This document shows positions 25,448 through 33,798 of a DNA stretch of 40,918 nt, in pieces; position 1 is the first letter of the stretch, and each line of letters begins with the position of its first letter. The stretch is from Chitinophagaceae bacterium (GTDB lineage Bacteria; Bacteroidota; Bacteroidia; Chitinophagales; Chitinophagaceae), in assembly GCA_947447265.1 (NCBI GenBank), contig CANFKC010000043.1:1-40918 (forward strand), written 5' to 3'. Both the position numbers and the translations under genes were made by a program. Below the pieces are notes generated by a model. That model saw only the letters and a list, made by a program, of their open reading frames with translations, had not been told where the DNA came from and did no database searches.

Positions 25448-26983
25448 TTAAAACTTAACACCTACAGTAAACGCTGCATTATTGATTGAGGCTTTAATAT
25501 CAGCAACCGGAAGTGCAACAGCTTTTGTAGAATTAACGTAGTCGAAATCGATATTGCTGTAAGGCATTTCAGAAAACTGGTAGTGGCTATTGATGATTGC
25601 GAAATCAGCAAAGAAACTGCGTTTCCTGTAACCAACGCCAGCAGATATGTCAATTCGCTCAGATGGCACGTCTGCATTTCTGTAAGGGTTACCGTAGTAG
25701 CCAACGCCGCCGCGCACCATTACATACTTTGATAGTTTTACTTCCGCGCCCAACCTTAAGTTCGATGCACTTTTATACATGCTTTTCAGTGCATCATTTA
25801 TTTGTTTTGCTTCGTAAGCGTAGGATACAGAGCCATCGAGCCCCGCAGGATAAATGAAGCGCATTGTAGTATAATCAACAAACTCATAGTCGGCAGTAAG
25901 AAAGCCTATTTTTTTAAGGATAAAGGTTGCGCTGAGTACGCTGCGCAGCGGGGTGACGAATTTATAATCGAACCGGAATACAGGCAGATCATTAGCTGTA
26001 GAAACATCATAGATATTGCCATTAATTTTGGTGGCTATGCCGTAATCACTAACATCGGTTATGCTATAAATAGTTGGTGTGTGTATGGCAGCTCCAATCC
26101 TGAAAAAATCAGTGAGTTTGTAGATAGCCCCCAGTTTAAGGTTGATGCCACCGCCGGATATATCAAGCTTGTTGTTGTAGGTAAAAGATTCGAAGTTGTA
26201 CTGATTTGAAGCGGTATTACCGGTTAAGATTTTTTCAGTGTAATCAGAGGTTCTGGTATACCTGAGCATCGGTATACCGATGGTAGCGCCCAGCATTAAT
26301 TTTTCTTTGTAGTTGCCACCGAGCGAAATAACGTATTCATTTATTGATCCGCGCTCTTTTACTGCATTCAACTGGTTTATACCACCTTTATAAGGTACCC
26401 TGCTATTGTAAGAGCCAGCGATAAAGCCGCCTATAAGGTTGGTAGTATAGCCCATGTAGCCTAGTGTAGATGGGTCTCTTACCGCATTAGAATCGTAGTT
26501 TGCATCAGCTTCAAATGCCAGTGATGCTGAGCTGGTGCTATTATTGCCGGTATAAGTATAATTATGATTGAAATCGGCTACCCTGTTCATGCCTATTGCA
26601 AATGAAACAGCCTTCCAGCTATGGCGCTCATAGCGTTTACCGCTGGGTGCATTTGTGAAAACGACACCGAAATTATTAAAGTTGAGTTTTCCGTTGAAAT
26701 CGGAGGTATTTACCCCCTGGTACGAAGCGTCGGCACCATTTATTTTTAGTGATGGTGTGATGGACAATTCCGAGCTGCGGTATATGCCAATGCCCGCCGG
26801 GTTAACGCTCAATGAACTGAAATCGCCTCCCACGGAACCCAGTGCGTTGCCAAAACCCATAGATCGTGCGGTACCTTGTACTGAAAGATTGGAAAGGTTC
26901 AGCGCTTCGTTAAGATCCTGTGCGGAGACCGGGTTCAGAGCAACCGCAAATACAGGTAATAGAGCGAGCCAAAATTTTTTCAT
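25448..26983 (-). CDS. FadL/OmpP1-like outer-membrane transport protein
   Basis: 511 residues from the ATG at 26983; the upstream 20 codons are rejected because this ATG starts a clean signal peptide (KKFWLALLPVFAVALNPVSAQ). After it come GTARSMGFGNALGSVGGDFS and SVNPAGIGIYRSSELSI, the start typical of the OmpP1/FadL/TodX family of 14-strand outer-membrane barrels for hydrophobic molecules. The rest alternates in beta-barrel fashion and ends in AFTVGVKF, a terminal strand with C-terminal Phe for BAM recognition. The substrate is unknown; fatty acids or other hydrophobics are the family precedent. It has its own promoter at 27002-27032. Confidence 0.85.
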   Translation of the reverse strand: MKKFWLALLPVFAVALNPVSAQDLNEALNLSNLSVQGTARSMGFGNALGSVGGDFSSLSVNPAGIGIYRSSELSITPSLKINGADASYQGVNTSDFNGKLNFNNFGVVFTNAPSGKRYERHSWKAVSFAIGMNRVADFNHNYTYTGNNSTSSASLAFEADANYDSNAVRDPSTLGYMGYTTNLIGGFIAGSYNSRVPYKGGINQLNAVKERGSINEYVISLGGNYKEKLMLGATIGIPMLRYTRTSDYTEKILTGNTASNQYNFESFTYNNKLDISGGGINLKLGAIYKLTDFFRIGAAIHTPTIYSITDVSDYGIATKINGNIYDVSTANDLPVFRFDYKFVTPLRSVLSATFILKKIGFLTADYEFVDYTTMRFIYPAGLDGSVSYAYEAKQINDALKSMYKSASNLRLGAEVKLSKYVMVRGGVGYYGNPYRNADVPSERIDISAGVGYRKRSFFADFAIINSHYQFSEMPYSNIDFDYVNSTKAVALPVADIKASINNAAFTVGVKF

Positions 26984-27001
26984 AGCAATAGCACTTTTTA
27001 T

Positions 27002-27032
27002 TAAAGGTAATGTTTTAACAATCTTATAGCAA
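27002..27032 (-). promoter_or_regulatory. Promoter of the OmpP1-like gene
   Basis: On the minus strand, TTG (27030-27032), 20 nt, TACCTTTA (27002-27009), one base from TAnnTTTG. It ends 18 bp before the ATG. Spacing equals that of the two window-end promoters. Confidence 0.5.
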
Positions 27033-27144
27033 CGGTAGGGCAAAAATCGTACCTAAAGTTACGGTTCGGGATGCTGATAACACTACCGCTCTATTTTTTG
27101 GTGCACAAAAGTATTTGTTAAATTTCCTTAACGCTTGTAGCGGC

Positions 27145-27152
27145 TATATTTG
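27145..27152 (+). promoter_or_regulatory. -7 box upstream of the ABC permease gene
   Basis: TATATTTG, an exact TAnnTTTG match, 87 bp before the ATG. No TTTG at the expected -33 distance. Confidence 0.35.
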
Positions 27153-27239
27153 GGAATATATTCGTGGCCTGACTGTACCCTAATTTATTTTAGACATTAC
27201 ACGCCAGCGCAACCCTATTTATATAACTTTGACGGGGAT

Positions 27240-28484
27240 ATGAGGAATTTGTTGTTCAATATCACGCTTGCTTACCGTGCCCTGCGCAATAACCGCATGC
27301 GCTCCGGTATTACCATAGCCGTAATTGCTTTGGGTATTACCGCATTGGTGGGTATACTTACTACTATAGAGGTGATGAAGAAGGCCATTTCTTCCAGTTT
27401 TAGCAGTATGGGCGTAAACAGTTTCCAGCTGACCAGCGATGTTATCAAGAAGAAAAAACATTCTGGTGGCATGAGTATATCCTTTAACGAAGGCAAGAGT
27501 ATTACTTATGCCGAAGCTAAACTTTTTAAAGAGCGCTATACTTATCCGGCCACAGTAGGTATTTCGGTAAACGCCAATTCTATTGAGACAGTACACTTTG
27601 GTTCAGAAAAAACTAACCCGAATATTAGTGTAACCGGTGTTGATGATGCGTACTTAACCGTAAACGACGCGAAACTGAGTGCTGGTCGTAACTTTTCTGC
27701 CAGCGAAATACAGTCCGGCAGCTATGTGTGCATACTGGGGGAGGGGACAGCAAAGAAAATATTTAAAAAGAATATTAATAAAGCAGTAGGGCAAGAGGTT
27801 TTCATTGGTAATTTCAAGTGCATGGTGCTCGGCATTCTGGCGTCGAAAGGTGCCAGCATGTTCATGAACAACGACAATTCGGTGCTCATACCTGTTAATG
27901 CGGCCCGGCAGATGTATGGTGGTGAAAATTCTTTTTTGATAACCGTTTTAGTAAATGATGTGAAAATGAAAACGTTCGCGTCAGAAGAAGCGGAAGGTAT
28001 TTTCAGGGTTATCAGAAAACAGCCATTGGGCACGCAGAATAACTTCAGCATTTCGAAGAACGACGACATTGCCAGCATGGTTATTGACAATACGAAATAC
28101 ATACAGGTAGCCGCTATCGTTATCTGCATTATTACGCTTTTAAATTCGGTTATCGGTCTGATGAACATTATGCTCGAGTCTGTTTCGGAGCGTACAAGGG
28201 AGATTGGTGTAAGCAAGGCGCTCGGCGCACGGGCTGCCTATATCAGGAGCCAGTTTTTGACTGAAGCGATATTGATTAGCCTGATGGGTGGTACTGTTGG
28301 TGTAATTATAGGTATATTGCTCGGGAACATAATTGGCATGTTTTTGGGTGTTGGTTTTGTTGTGCCGTGGTTGTGGATATGGCTTGGAGTAGGCTTGTGC
28401 GCGGCAGTTGGCATTTTATCTGGTATCTATCCTGCTATAAAGGCATCAAAACTCAACCCGATAAACGCGCTGCGCTACGAGTAA
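27240..28484 (+). CDS. MacB/FtsX-type ABC transporter permease
   Basis: 414 residues from the ATG at 27240, which starts the family-typical NITLAYRALRNNRMRSGITI. TM1 is at ~22-42 (ITIAVIALGITALVGILTT). A large periplasmic MacB-like core domain runs to ~280. Three helices follow at ~285-310, ~335-365 and ~375-400, with SVSERTREIGVSKALGARAAYI, the cytoplasmic loop that contacts the ATPase. The end, YPAIKASKLNPINALRYE, is diagnostic. Such permeases act as mechanotransmitters for export or envelope remodelling rather than classical importers. No ATPase gene is adjacent, so the partner must be elsewhere. An earlier in-frame TTG at 27150 is inside the promoter box and is rejected. Confidence 0.93.
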   Translation: MRNLLFNITLAYRALRNNRMRSGITIAVIALGITALVGILTTIEVMKKAISSSFSSMGVNSFQLTSDVIKKKKHSGGMSISFNEGKSITYAEAKLFKERYTYPATVGISVNANSIETVHFGSEKTNPNISVTGVDDAYLTVNDAKLSAGRNFSASEIQSGSYVCILGEGTAKKIFKKNINKAVGQEVFIGNFKCMVLGILASKGASMFMNNDNSVLIPVNAARQMYGGENSFLITVLVNDVKMKTFASEEAEGIFRVIRKQPLGTQNNFSISKNDDIASMVIDNTKYIQVAAIVICIITLLNSVIGLMNIMLESVSERTREIGVSKALGARAAYIRSQFLTEAILISLMGGTVGVIIGILLGNIIGMFLGVGFVVPWLWIWLGVGLCAAVGILSGIYPAIKASKLNPINALRYE

Positions 28485-28561
28485 ACTTGCGAAAGGCACC
28501 ATGATTTAGTTGCTTATAGCAGGTAAATCGTAGGCTCAATTTAAAATGGTAATTATCGAGA

Positions 28562-29500
28562 ATGCAACGTGAAGGATTAATTTATAAATCGACCGGAAGC
28601 TGGTATGTTACGCGGGATGAGGAAGGAACCTTCTGGAATACGCGTATCAAGGGCAAGATGAAAATTGATGGTGCTATATCGTCAACCAACCCGATAGCGG
28701 TTGGCGATCTGGTATGGTTCGATGTTGAAGATGAATCCATAAGAACCGGGATGATAACCGAGGTTAAGTCAAGGAACAATTATATGGTTAGGGTATCGCC
28801 CCACAACAAGAACCAAAAGCACATTATTGCCTCTAATATTGACCTCGCGCTGATTGTTGTTACTATCAATGAGCCGCGCACCTCAACAGGTTTTATTGAC
28901 CGTTTTTTAGTGACAGCAGAAGCGTACCACATTCCTTCCATTATTGTGGTGAATAAGACAGATTTGCTGAAGCCGAAACATGTGAGCATTTTGAAGCAGT
29001 GGGAAGACATTTATTCGCGTGCAGGTTACGAAATATACCCTGTAGTGGCGAAAGAGCCTGCAACCCTTGCCGCTTTAATGGAAAAAATACAAGGGAAAAC
29101 CACATTGTTCAGCGGGCATTCCGGGGTGGGTAAGAGCACACTCATTAACCAACTGATACCAGATATAAATTTGCGTACCAACCAGGTTTCAGGGTGGAGC
29201 GGAAAGGGGCAGCATACGACTACCTTCGCCGAGATGTTCGACCTGGGGACCAGCGGCAGAATAATTGATACGCCGGGGGTAAAAGAGTTCGGCATTATCG
29301 ATTTTGACAAGCAGGAATTGTCGCACTATTTTCCTGAAATGCGTGTGTTGCTGAACGACTGTAAATTTAATAACTGCATTCATATAAATGAGCCAGGTTG
29401 TGCTATTATAAAGGCTGTGCAGCAGGAAGTAATTTCTGAAGAAAGATACATCAGCTATGTGGGTATACTGGAAAGCATTGACGAGAAATGGGCACCTTGA
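28562..29500 (+). CDS. rsgA: Ribosome small-subunit-dependent GTPase A
   Basis: 312 residues. A late 30S assembly GTPase that checks the decoding centre. An OB fold covers ~1-80, then a circularly permuted GTPase domain: G4 NKTD at 131-134 comes before G1 GHSGVGKST at 185-193, G2 around HTTT (218-221), and G3 DTPG at 236-239. A C-terminal zinc-binding domain uses C267, C272, H274 and C280. All motifs are intact and the length is normal. It lies 77 bp after the ABC permease with no clear terminator between, and before the DUF4286 gene. Confidence 0.97.
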   Translation: MQREGLIYKSTGSWYVTRDEEGTFWNTRIKGKMKIDGAISSTNPIAVGDLVWFDVEDESIRTGMITEVKSRNNYMVRVSPHNKNQKHIIASNIDLALIVVTINEPRTSTGFIDRFLVTAEAYHIPSIIVVNKTDLLKPKHVSILKQWEDIYSRAGYEIYPVVAKEPATLAALMEKIQGKTTLFSGHSGVGKSTLINQLIPDINLRTNQVSGWSGKGQHTTTFAEMFDLGTSGRIIDTPGVKEFGIIDFDKQELSHYFPEMRVLLNDCKFNNCIHINEPGCAIIKAVQQEVISEERYISYVGILESIDEKWAP

Positions 29501-29532
29501 CAATTATAAATTATAAGTTGTAAATTATAAAT
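29501..29532. repeat. AT-rich near-palindromic spacer repeat
   Basis: Built from repeated AATTATAAATTATAA / TTGTAAATTATAAAT words between rsgA and the DUF4286 gene. Similar short-word arrays are common intergenic filler in Bacteroidota. No terminator T run. Confidence 0.45.
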
Positions 29533-29631
29533 GGTGAACGATGAATCCGCCAACAAGGTGGGGGGATACTTCTTAATAACTACCATCGACTAACTACTAT
29601 CTACTAACAACTTTTTACTAAAAAGAACACG

Positions 29632-29934
29632 ATGATCATTTATAACGTAACAATTAAGGTTGATAACACAGCCGCTGAGGCGTGGGTGGAATGGATGAAG
29701 AATGAGCACATAGCAGATGTACTCGCCACAGGTTTATTTGTTGATGCAAGATTGAGCCGTTTGCTGGAGCAGGACGACAGTGAAGGCATTACTTACATAG
29801 CGCAGTATTTTGCTGATACTATAGAACAATACCAGGAGTATATAGAAAACCATGCTATAGCGATGCGAGAGAAGGGTTTCAAGGCTTTCGGCGGGAAATT
29901 TGCTGCATTTCGTACTGTAATGGAAGTTCTTTAA
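29632..29934 (+). CDS. DUF4286 family protein
   Basis: 100 residues, small and soluble, starting MIIYNVTIKVDNTAAEAWVE. The pattern I-Y-N-V-T, then W-x-x-W-M-K, H-I-x-D-V-L-A-T-G-L-F and a C-terminal G-x-K-x-A-A-F-R-T is the DUF4286 fold, a ferredoxin-like dimer of unknown function found mainly in Bacteroidota. No catalytic residues can be named. It lies 131 bp after rsgA; an AT-rich repeat separates them. Confidence 0.82.
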   Translation: MIIYNVTIKVDNTAAEAWVEWMKNEHIADVLATGLFVDARLSRLLEQDDSEGITYIAQYFADTIEQYQEYIENHAIAMREKGFKAFGGKFAAFRTVMEVL

Positions 29935-30143
29935 CTGAAAGCTAAAGTTTAGGGGTAACCGGTTCATTGTCATTTAAATGTAAGTTGAGTGTGGGTACAT
30001 GCGCTTTGTATTGTGCCATAGCACTATTGTATGGTTAATTTGTGAATGTGTAAATTTTGTAAGTTGTTATCAGTTTGTGATTAATTTTTCGTGAAATGCT
30101 GTGATAGACAAGGGTTACGGGCGAAAAAATATTTTAGAAAATA

Positions 30144-30174
30144 TTTGGTAGTGTTGTAATCGTGAGTATTTTTG
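30144..30174 (+). promoter_or_regulatory. Promoter of the HU gene
   Basis: TTTG (30144-30147), 19 nt, TATTTTTG (30167-30174): a full Bacteroidota -33/-7 promoter. It ends 47 bp before the ATG. This rules out the upstream TTG start at 30162. The palindrome AAATATTTT/AAAATATTT just upstream (about 30127-30146) could be an operator. Confidence 0.75.
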
Positions 30175-30221
30175 TCTTAACACTCAAACAAATTTATTTT
30201 TATCTAAAAAAAGCAAACGTT

Positions 30222-30503
30222 ATGAACAAGGCTGAATTAATTGACAAGATTTCGAAAGACGCTGAGATAACCAAGACGCAAGCGAACAATGCTCTGGATG
30301 CGTTTACCAGTTCTGTAATTGCGACGCTGAAAAAAGGCGACCGTGTTACTCTGGTAGGTTTCGGAACTTTCTCGGTATCTGAACGTGCTGCACGTAATGG
30401 CCGCAACCCACAAACAGGTGCTGTTATTAAGATCAAAGCGCGCAAAGTGCCTAAATTTAAAGCTGGTAAAGAGTTCTCTACTAAAATCAGTAGCAAAAAA
30501 TAA
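30222..30503 (+). CDS. HU family DNA-binding protein
   Basis: 93 residues from the ATG at 30222. A histone-like dimer that bends and compacts DNA. It starts [20 protein letters not shown]. The central [25 protein letters not shown] is the beta-arm with the intercalating proline (R-N-P-Q-T-G), followed by [15 protein letters not shown]. This is the classic short HU, without the C-terminal extensions found in some Bacteroidota copies. It is transcribed alone between a strong promoter and a hairpin terminator at 30596-30623. Confidence 0.97.
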   Translation: MNKAELIDKISKDAEITKTQANNALDAFTSSVIATLKKGDRVTLVGFGTFSVSERAARNGRNPQTGAVIKIKARKVPKFKAGKEFSTKISSKK

Positions 30504-30595
30504 TTTTTACGCTAATAGTATCTGGTTAAGTGGTTTCAGGTGCGTAAATGAATCAATTCTTTGCTCATTTGTATATAACTAAACTAAAAAGTTTC

Positions 30596-30623
30596 GCGGG
30601 GAGTATTATTCTCCCCGCTTTTT
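30596..30623 (+). terminator. Terminator after the HU gene
   Basis: GCGGGGAG (30596-30603) pairs exactly with CTCCCCGC (30611-30618) over a 7-nt loop, followed by TTTTT. The next gene's promoter box begins 3 bp later. Confidence 0.92.
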
Positions 30624-30625
30624 AT

Positions 30626-30633
30626 TACATTTG
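30626..30633 (+). promoter_or_regulatory. -7 box of the bTHX promoter
   Basis: TACATTTG, an exact TAnnTTTG match, 20 bp before the bTHX ATG. It directly follows the HU terminator. Confidence 0.5.
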
Positions 30634-30653
30634 CACTCAAAATCAAAATTAAA

Positions 30654-30770
30654 ATGGGCAGAGGAGATAAACGTACCAAAAAAGGAAAAATTACATTAGG
30701 CAGCTTCGGCAAGTCACGTCTTGCACGCCCTGCTAAGAAAGTAGTAGCTAAAGAAGAAAAGAAAGACTAA
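30654..30770 (+). CDS. 30S ribosomal protein bTHX
   Basis: 38 residues, very basic, beginning MGRGDKRTKKGKITLGSFGK and ending in a Lys/Glu-rich tail (KEEKKD). The G-R-G-D-K-x-T-K-K-G-K-x-x-x-G-S-x-G-K-S-R pattern is the signature of the small ribosomal protein THX, which sits at the top of the 30S head and stabilises rRNA. It is longer than the Thermus form (26 residues) because of the tail. It has its own promoter box and terminator, and is easily missed by gene finders because of its size. Confidence 0.93.
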   Translation: MGRGDKRTKKGKITLGSFGKSRLARPAKKVVAKEEKKD

Positions 30771-30790
30771 TACCTCTTCAGAAAATCATT

Positions 30791-30822
30791 GCCGTACTTT
30801 TTAAAATGTACGGCTTTTTTTT
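30791..30822 (+). terminator. Terminator after bTHX
   Basis: GCCGTAC (30791-30797) pairs exactly with GTACGGC (30808-30814) over a 10-nt loop, followed by eight T. This makes bTHX a single-gene transcript. Confidence 0.9.
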
Positions 30823-30866
30823 GCCCTGTAGTTCCCTCCTGGTTACTCCATAAATATCCATTCAAC

Positions 30867-31865
30867 ATGTTCACCTTTCACAATAAAGATATTTCAACAA
30901 GTAGTTTTCTCGTTACTGGCGGCGCTGGTTTTATCGGGTCGCATATAGTAGAATATCTGCTGAAAAATGGCGCCGGTAAAGTGCGAGTGCTCGATAATCT
31001 GTCTACAGGTTCAATAGCTAACGTTGAGTTGTTTTCAGCTTATCCTCAATATGAATTTGTAAAGGGCGATATCCGCGACGTGGAAACGTGCGCAACTGCC
31101 TGCAAGGGTATTGACTATGTTTCGCATCAGGCGGCACTGGGTTCTGTGCCGCGGTCAATTAAGGACCCGGCAACGAGTAATGATGTGAATGTTGGTGGTT
31201 ATGTGAATATGATAACGGCCGCTAAAGACGCAGGTGTAAAATCGTTTGTTTACGCTTCATCGTCTTCAGTATATGGCGATGAGCCTAACCTGCCAAAAAT
31301 AGAAGAAAGAACAGGCAATTTATTGTCGCCCTACGCGGTTACCAAGATGGCTAATGAGCTCTATGCAAATGTGTTTCATAAACTATACGACCTTAAAGTT
31401 GTTGGTTTGAGATACTTTAATGTATTCGGCCCACGCCAGGACCCTAATGGGCCTTATGCGGCGGTTATACCGCTGTTTGTGAGTGGCATTATGGCAAAGC
31501 AACCGGTATACATTAACGGCGACGGTAGCCAGACCAGAGATTTCACATTTGTAGAAAATGCGGTGCAGGCGAATGTACGCGGTATGCTGTGCGAAAACAA
31601 TGAGGCATTCGGGAAAGCGTACAATGTTGCTGTTGGTGCCAACTTTTCAGTCAACTATTTGTACGAATCAATAAGTGAGTTATTAGACATAGCGCATGAC
31701 GCTACATACCGCGAACCACGCCCCGGTGATATAAGAGACAGCCTTGCTAATATAAGCCGTGCACAAGAACTATTGGGTTACCAGCCGACCCGTCAATTTA
31801 TGGATGGGTTGAAAATAACCGTAGATTTCTTCAAGAGTGGTAAGGCTGTGCCGAGTGGCATATAG
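30867..31865 (+). CDS. NAD-dependent sugar-nucleotide epimerase (UDP-GlcNAc 4-epimerase, WbpP/TviC-like)
   Basis: 332 residues from the ATG at 30867; the upstream TTG frame overlaps the bTHX terminator. Extended short-chain dehydrogenase fold: the NAD loop G-G-A-G-F-I-G is at 18-24, S131-S134 supply the catalytic Ser, and the YxxxK pair is Y156/K160. The phrases HQAALGSVPRSIKDP and RYFNVFGPRQDPNGPYAAVI are the ones I associate with the WbpP/TviC (VipB) group, which interconverts UDP-GlcNAc and UDP-GalNAc or their uronic acids for surface polysaccharide. A UDP-glucose or UDP-glucuronate epimerase cannot be excluded by eye. No other polysaccharide genes are adjacent. Confidence 0.88.
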   Translation: MFTFHNKDISTSSFLVTGGAGFIGSHIVEYLLKNGAGKVRVLDNLSTGSIANVELFSAYPQYEFVKGDIRDVETCATACKGIDYVSHQAALGSVPRSIKDPATSNDVNVGGYVNMITAAKDAGVKSFVYASSSSVYGDEPNLPKIEERTGNLLSPYAVTKMANELYANVFHKLYDLKVVGLRYFNVFGPRQDPNGPYAAVIPLFVSGIMAKQPVYINGDGSQTRDFTFVENAVQANVRGMLCENNEAFGKAYNVAVGANFSVNYLYESISELLDIAHDATYREPRPGDIRDSLANISRAQELLGYQPTRQFMDGLKITVDFFKSGKAVPSGI

Positions 31866-31983
31866 AAAGCCCAGCCAAATTCTGCTATGTCCATTGCAAC
31901 GCAAAGCAGGCAAAGGAGGAAGATGTTGTTCTCACCTTTGCCGATTCACAACAGGTAATAAACACTAATTGTTGAGACAATCC

Positions 31984-32025
31984 TTATAACTAAAAAAGCC
32001 CCGATTGGGGCTTTTTTAGTTATAA
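31984..32025. terminator. Bidirectional terminator with a perfect 19-bp stem
   Basis: 31984-32002 and 32007-32025 are exact reverse complements (core AAAAAAGCCCC / GGGGCTTTTTT) around the 4-nt loop GATT. It serves the convergent epimerase (plus) and kelch (minus) genes. The stretch 31866-31983 before it holds only a weak CGCAAAG-like trace. Confidence 0.93.
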
Positions 32026-32059
32026 ATATTCTCGTGTATTATTGATGCTGTCGGTCCTA

Positions 32060-33403
32060 TTAGCGTTTACCGGTAAAGGTACATGCTGATGTGCCTTTGC
32101 CCGATGAAGTAACTGTAGTTATGGTCATCACATCTCCGTTTAAAGAGCCGGATCCGGTTACGGAATAATTGTTGCCACATTTGTCAACAGAACTGTTAGT
32201 TCCTATGCTGAAATACTCTTTGCCAACTGTTGTGCTGCTTACGGTACCTAACAACTTAATTTCCTGCTGGCAACTGTCTTTACCAATAGTAAATGTGAGG
32301 TAGAGAGAGTAGTTGTTTGGTCCGGCAGTAATACTGAAAGCAGCAGCGTCACTTGGCGGTGTAAATTCATACCAATAAGTGTAGTTGTTATTGATAACCG
32401 CACTTCCCAGACCAACGTATGCCTTCGTGCCGTTACCGTTAATGCCATTGATACCAGAAATTGGTTCGGCATTGAACCTGCCCGGGAAGTTGCCTAATTT
32501 GGTCCATTTATTTTTTGCCGGATTGTAAGAATAGAGATCTTCAAACGCATTCACGCCATCAGAACCAAGTCCGCAATATGGAATGCCCACCAATGTAAAT
32601 GCAGTGCCGCCGTGGCGTGGATTGCTTGGGAAACCTGCAACCCTCTGCCATGAATTAGAACTGGAATCGTAATAGAAAGTAGCCGTATCTTCAGCGCTGT
32701 TCTGGCGGCCGCAGGAAACATAGCCACCCCTTGCAGGATTATAGGATGCCAATGCGCTCGTTTTGGTGGAGAATGCAAATGGCATAGCCACAGTACGCGG
32801 GAAATTGGCTTTAGCTGTCCATGCATCATTTACATAATCATATGCGTAGAAGTCACTGAGTTCAACGCCGCCGGTATCAACACCGCCGCCAACATAAGCA
32901 ACATCGTTTACTACGAAAGAAAATGCCTTAATCCTTGGTTTGCCCGGGAAGGCGTTGGTAGCCATTGTCCACAAATTGGTAGACGGATCGTACATCCACA
33001 CGTCATTTTTATAGAAGCCGGAATCAGCACCGCAGGTAATATACCCCTTGTTGTTCATGGTAAATGCTGTAGCGTACGTTCTGTAACGCAGCACACCAGG
33101 CACATCAGCCAGTCGCGTCCATCCGTTAGTACTTGGGTCGTAAGCCCAGAAATCTTTCTGAAGATTGCCACCAGCTACGTAAACGATGTTATTGATAGAA
33201 AAAGAAACTGCACCTTTTCTGCCATTTGCAAAAAACGGAGCTTTCTGGTCCCAGCCACCCAAGCCTTCACCGCAAGATGTGGTGCCTTTCCAGTCACCGA
33301 TATATTGAGCAGTAGAAGAGGTGTCAACTTTTTTAGAACAAGATGCAGCAACAAACAATGATGCTGCGAATAGGGTACCAAGTGCCAAGCGAAATTTACT
33401 CAT
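32060..33403 (-). CDS. Kelch-repeat lipoprotein
   Basis: 447 residues. The lipoprotein signal ends at a lipobox V-A-A-S-C with Cys22 as the lipidation site. Residues ~55-330 hold five to six kelch repeats: A-x-x-F-x-x-(N/G)-x-x-Y-(V/I)-x-G-G then D-x-W-x-Y-D-P-x-x-N-x-W-T. Examples are NNIVYVAGGNLQKDFWAYDP and NDVAYVGGGVDTG. They form a beta-propeller. The C-terminal ~110 residues are a separate beta domain (LYLTFTIGKDSCQQEIKL, VTGSGSLNGDVMTIT) with two or more cysteines, resembling a small lipocalin-like sandwich; that part is unassigned. Probably anchored in the outer membrane as a binding or scaffold protein. Single gene. Confidence 0.87.
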   Translation of the reverse strand: MSKFRLALGTLFAASLFVAASCSKKVDTSSTAQYIGDWKGTTSCGEGLGGWDQKAPFFANGRKGAVSFSINNIVYVAGGNLQKDFWAYDPSTNGWTRLADVPGVLRYRTYATAFTMNNKGYITCGADSGFYKNDVWMYDPSTNLWTMATNAFPGKPRIKAFSFVVNDVAYVGGGVDTGGVELSDFYAYDYVNDAWTAKANFPRTVAMPFAFSTKTSALASYNPARGGYVSCGRQNSAEDTATFYYDSSSNSWQRVAGFPSNPRHGGTAFTLVGIPYCGLGSDGVNAFEDLYSYNPAKNKWTKLGNFPGRFNAEPISGINGINGNGTKAYVGLGSAVINNNYTYWYEFTPPSDAAAFSITAGPNNYSLYLTFTIGKDSCQQEIKLLGTVSSTTVGKEYFSIGTNSSVDKCGNNYSVTGSGSLNGDVMTITTVTSSGKGTSACTFTGKR

Positions 33404-33798
33404 AGTATATTTATGTAACGTAGTTTACTTTAATTATTCAATTGTACCAGCCTTTCAGCGCAACAGAGAGCGAGGTAAAGCAAGGTAATCAGAACTCAAA
33501 TATATTGAGGTGTCAAGTCGTTTTCAACCATCATCTCATATTTTTAAATTAAAACTACTTTATTGCATGCTAACTTCGCCGCCTGATTTTTGCCAGCCGT
33601 TATTTTAAGTGCATAAAGATAACATTTTTGTTAATGATATAAAGAATGTGGCATCAAAATAAATGAAAGGAGCGAAATAGTATAAAAAACGGCATATAGA
33701 GGTGAAAGATTGTTCAAATTTTAACTTTTGTATTGTAGGTAAGCAGGTTGAACCCCCTTTCCTTTTATTATATTTGCCCTCCTCCGAATCAGAAGCGC
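33404..33798. other. Divergent intergenic region, kelch gene to gldFG
   Basis: 395 bp, AT-rich. It holds the gldFG promoter at 33747-33776, listed separately. I find no clear promoter box for the kelch gene, no RNA gene and no believable ORF. Confidence 0.5.
33747..33776 (+). promoter_or_regulatory. Promoter of the gldFG-DUF4340 operon
   Basis: GTTG (33747-33750), 18 nt, TATATTTG (33769-33776), ending 22 bp before the ATG at 33799. The TTG start at 33748 offered by the open frame is therefore the -33 box, not a start codon. Confidence 0.65.

Noticed and set aside
33748-33798. TTG start extending the GldFG protein by 17 residues
   Set aside because: That TTG is the -33 box of the promoter, and the extra residues have no family similarity.
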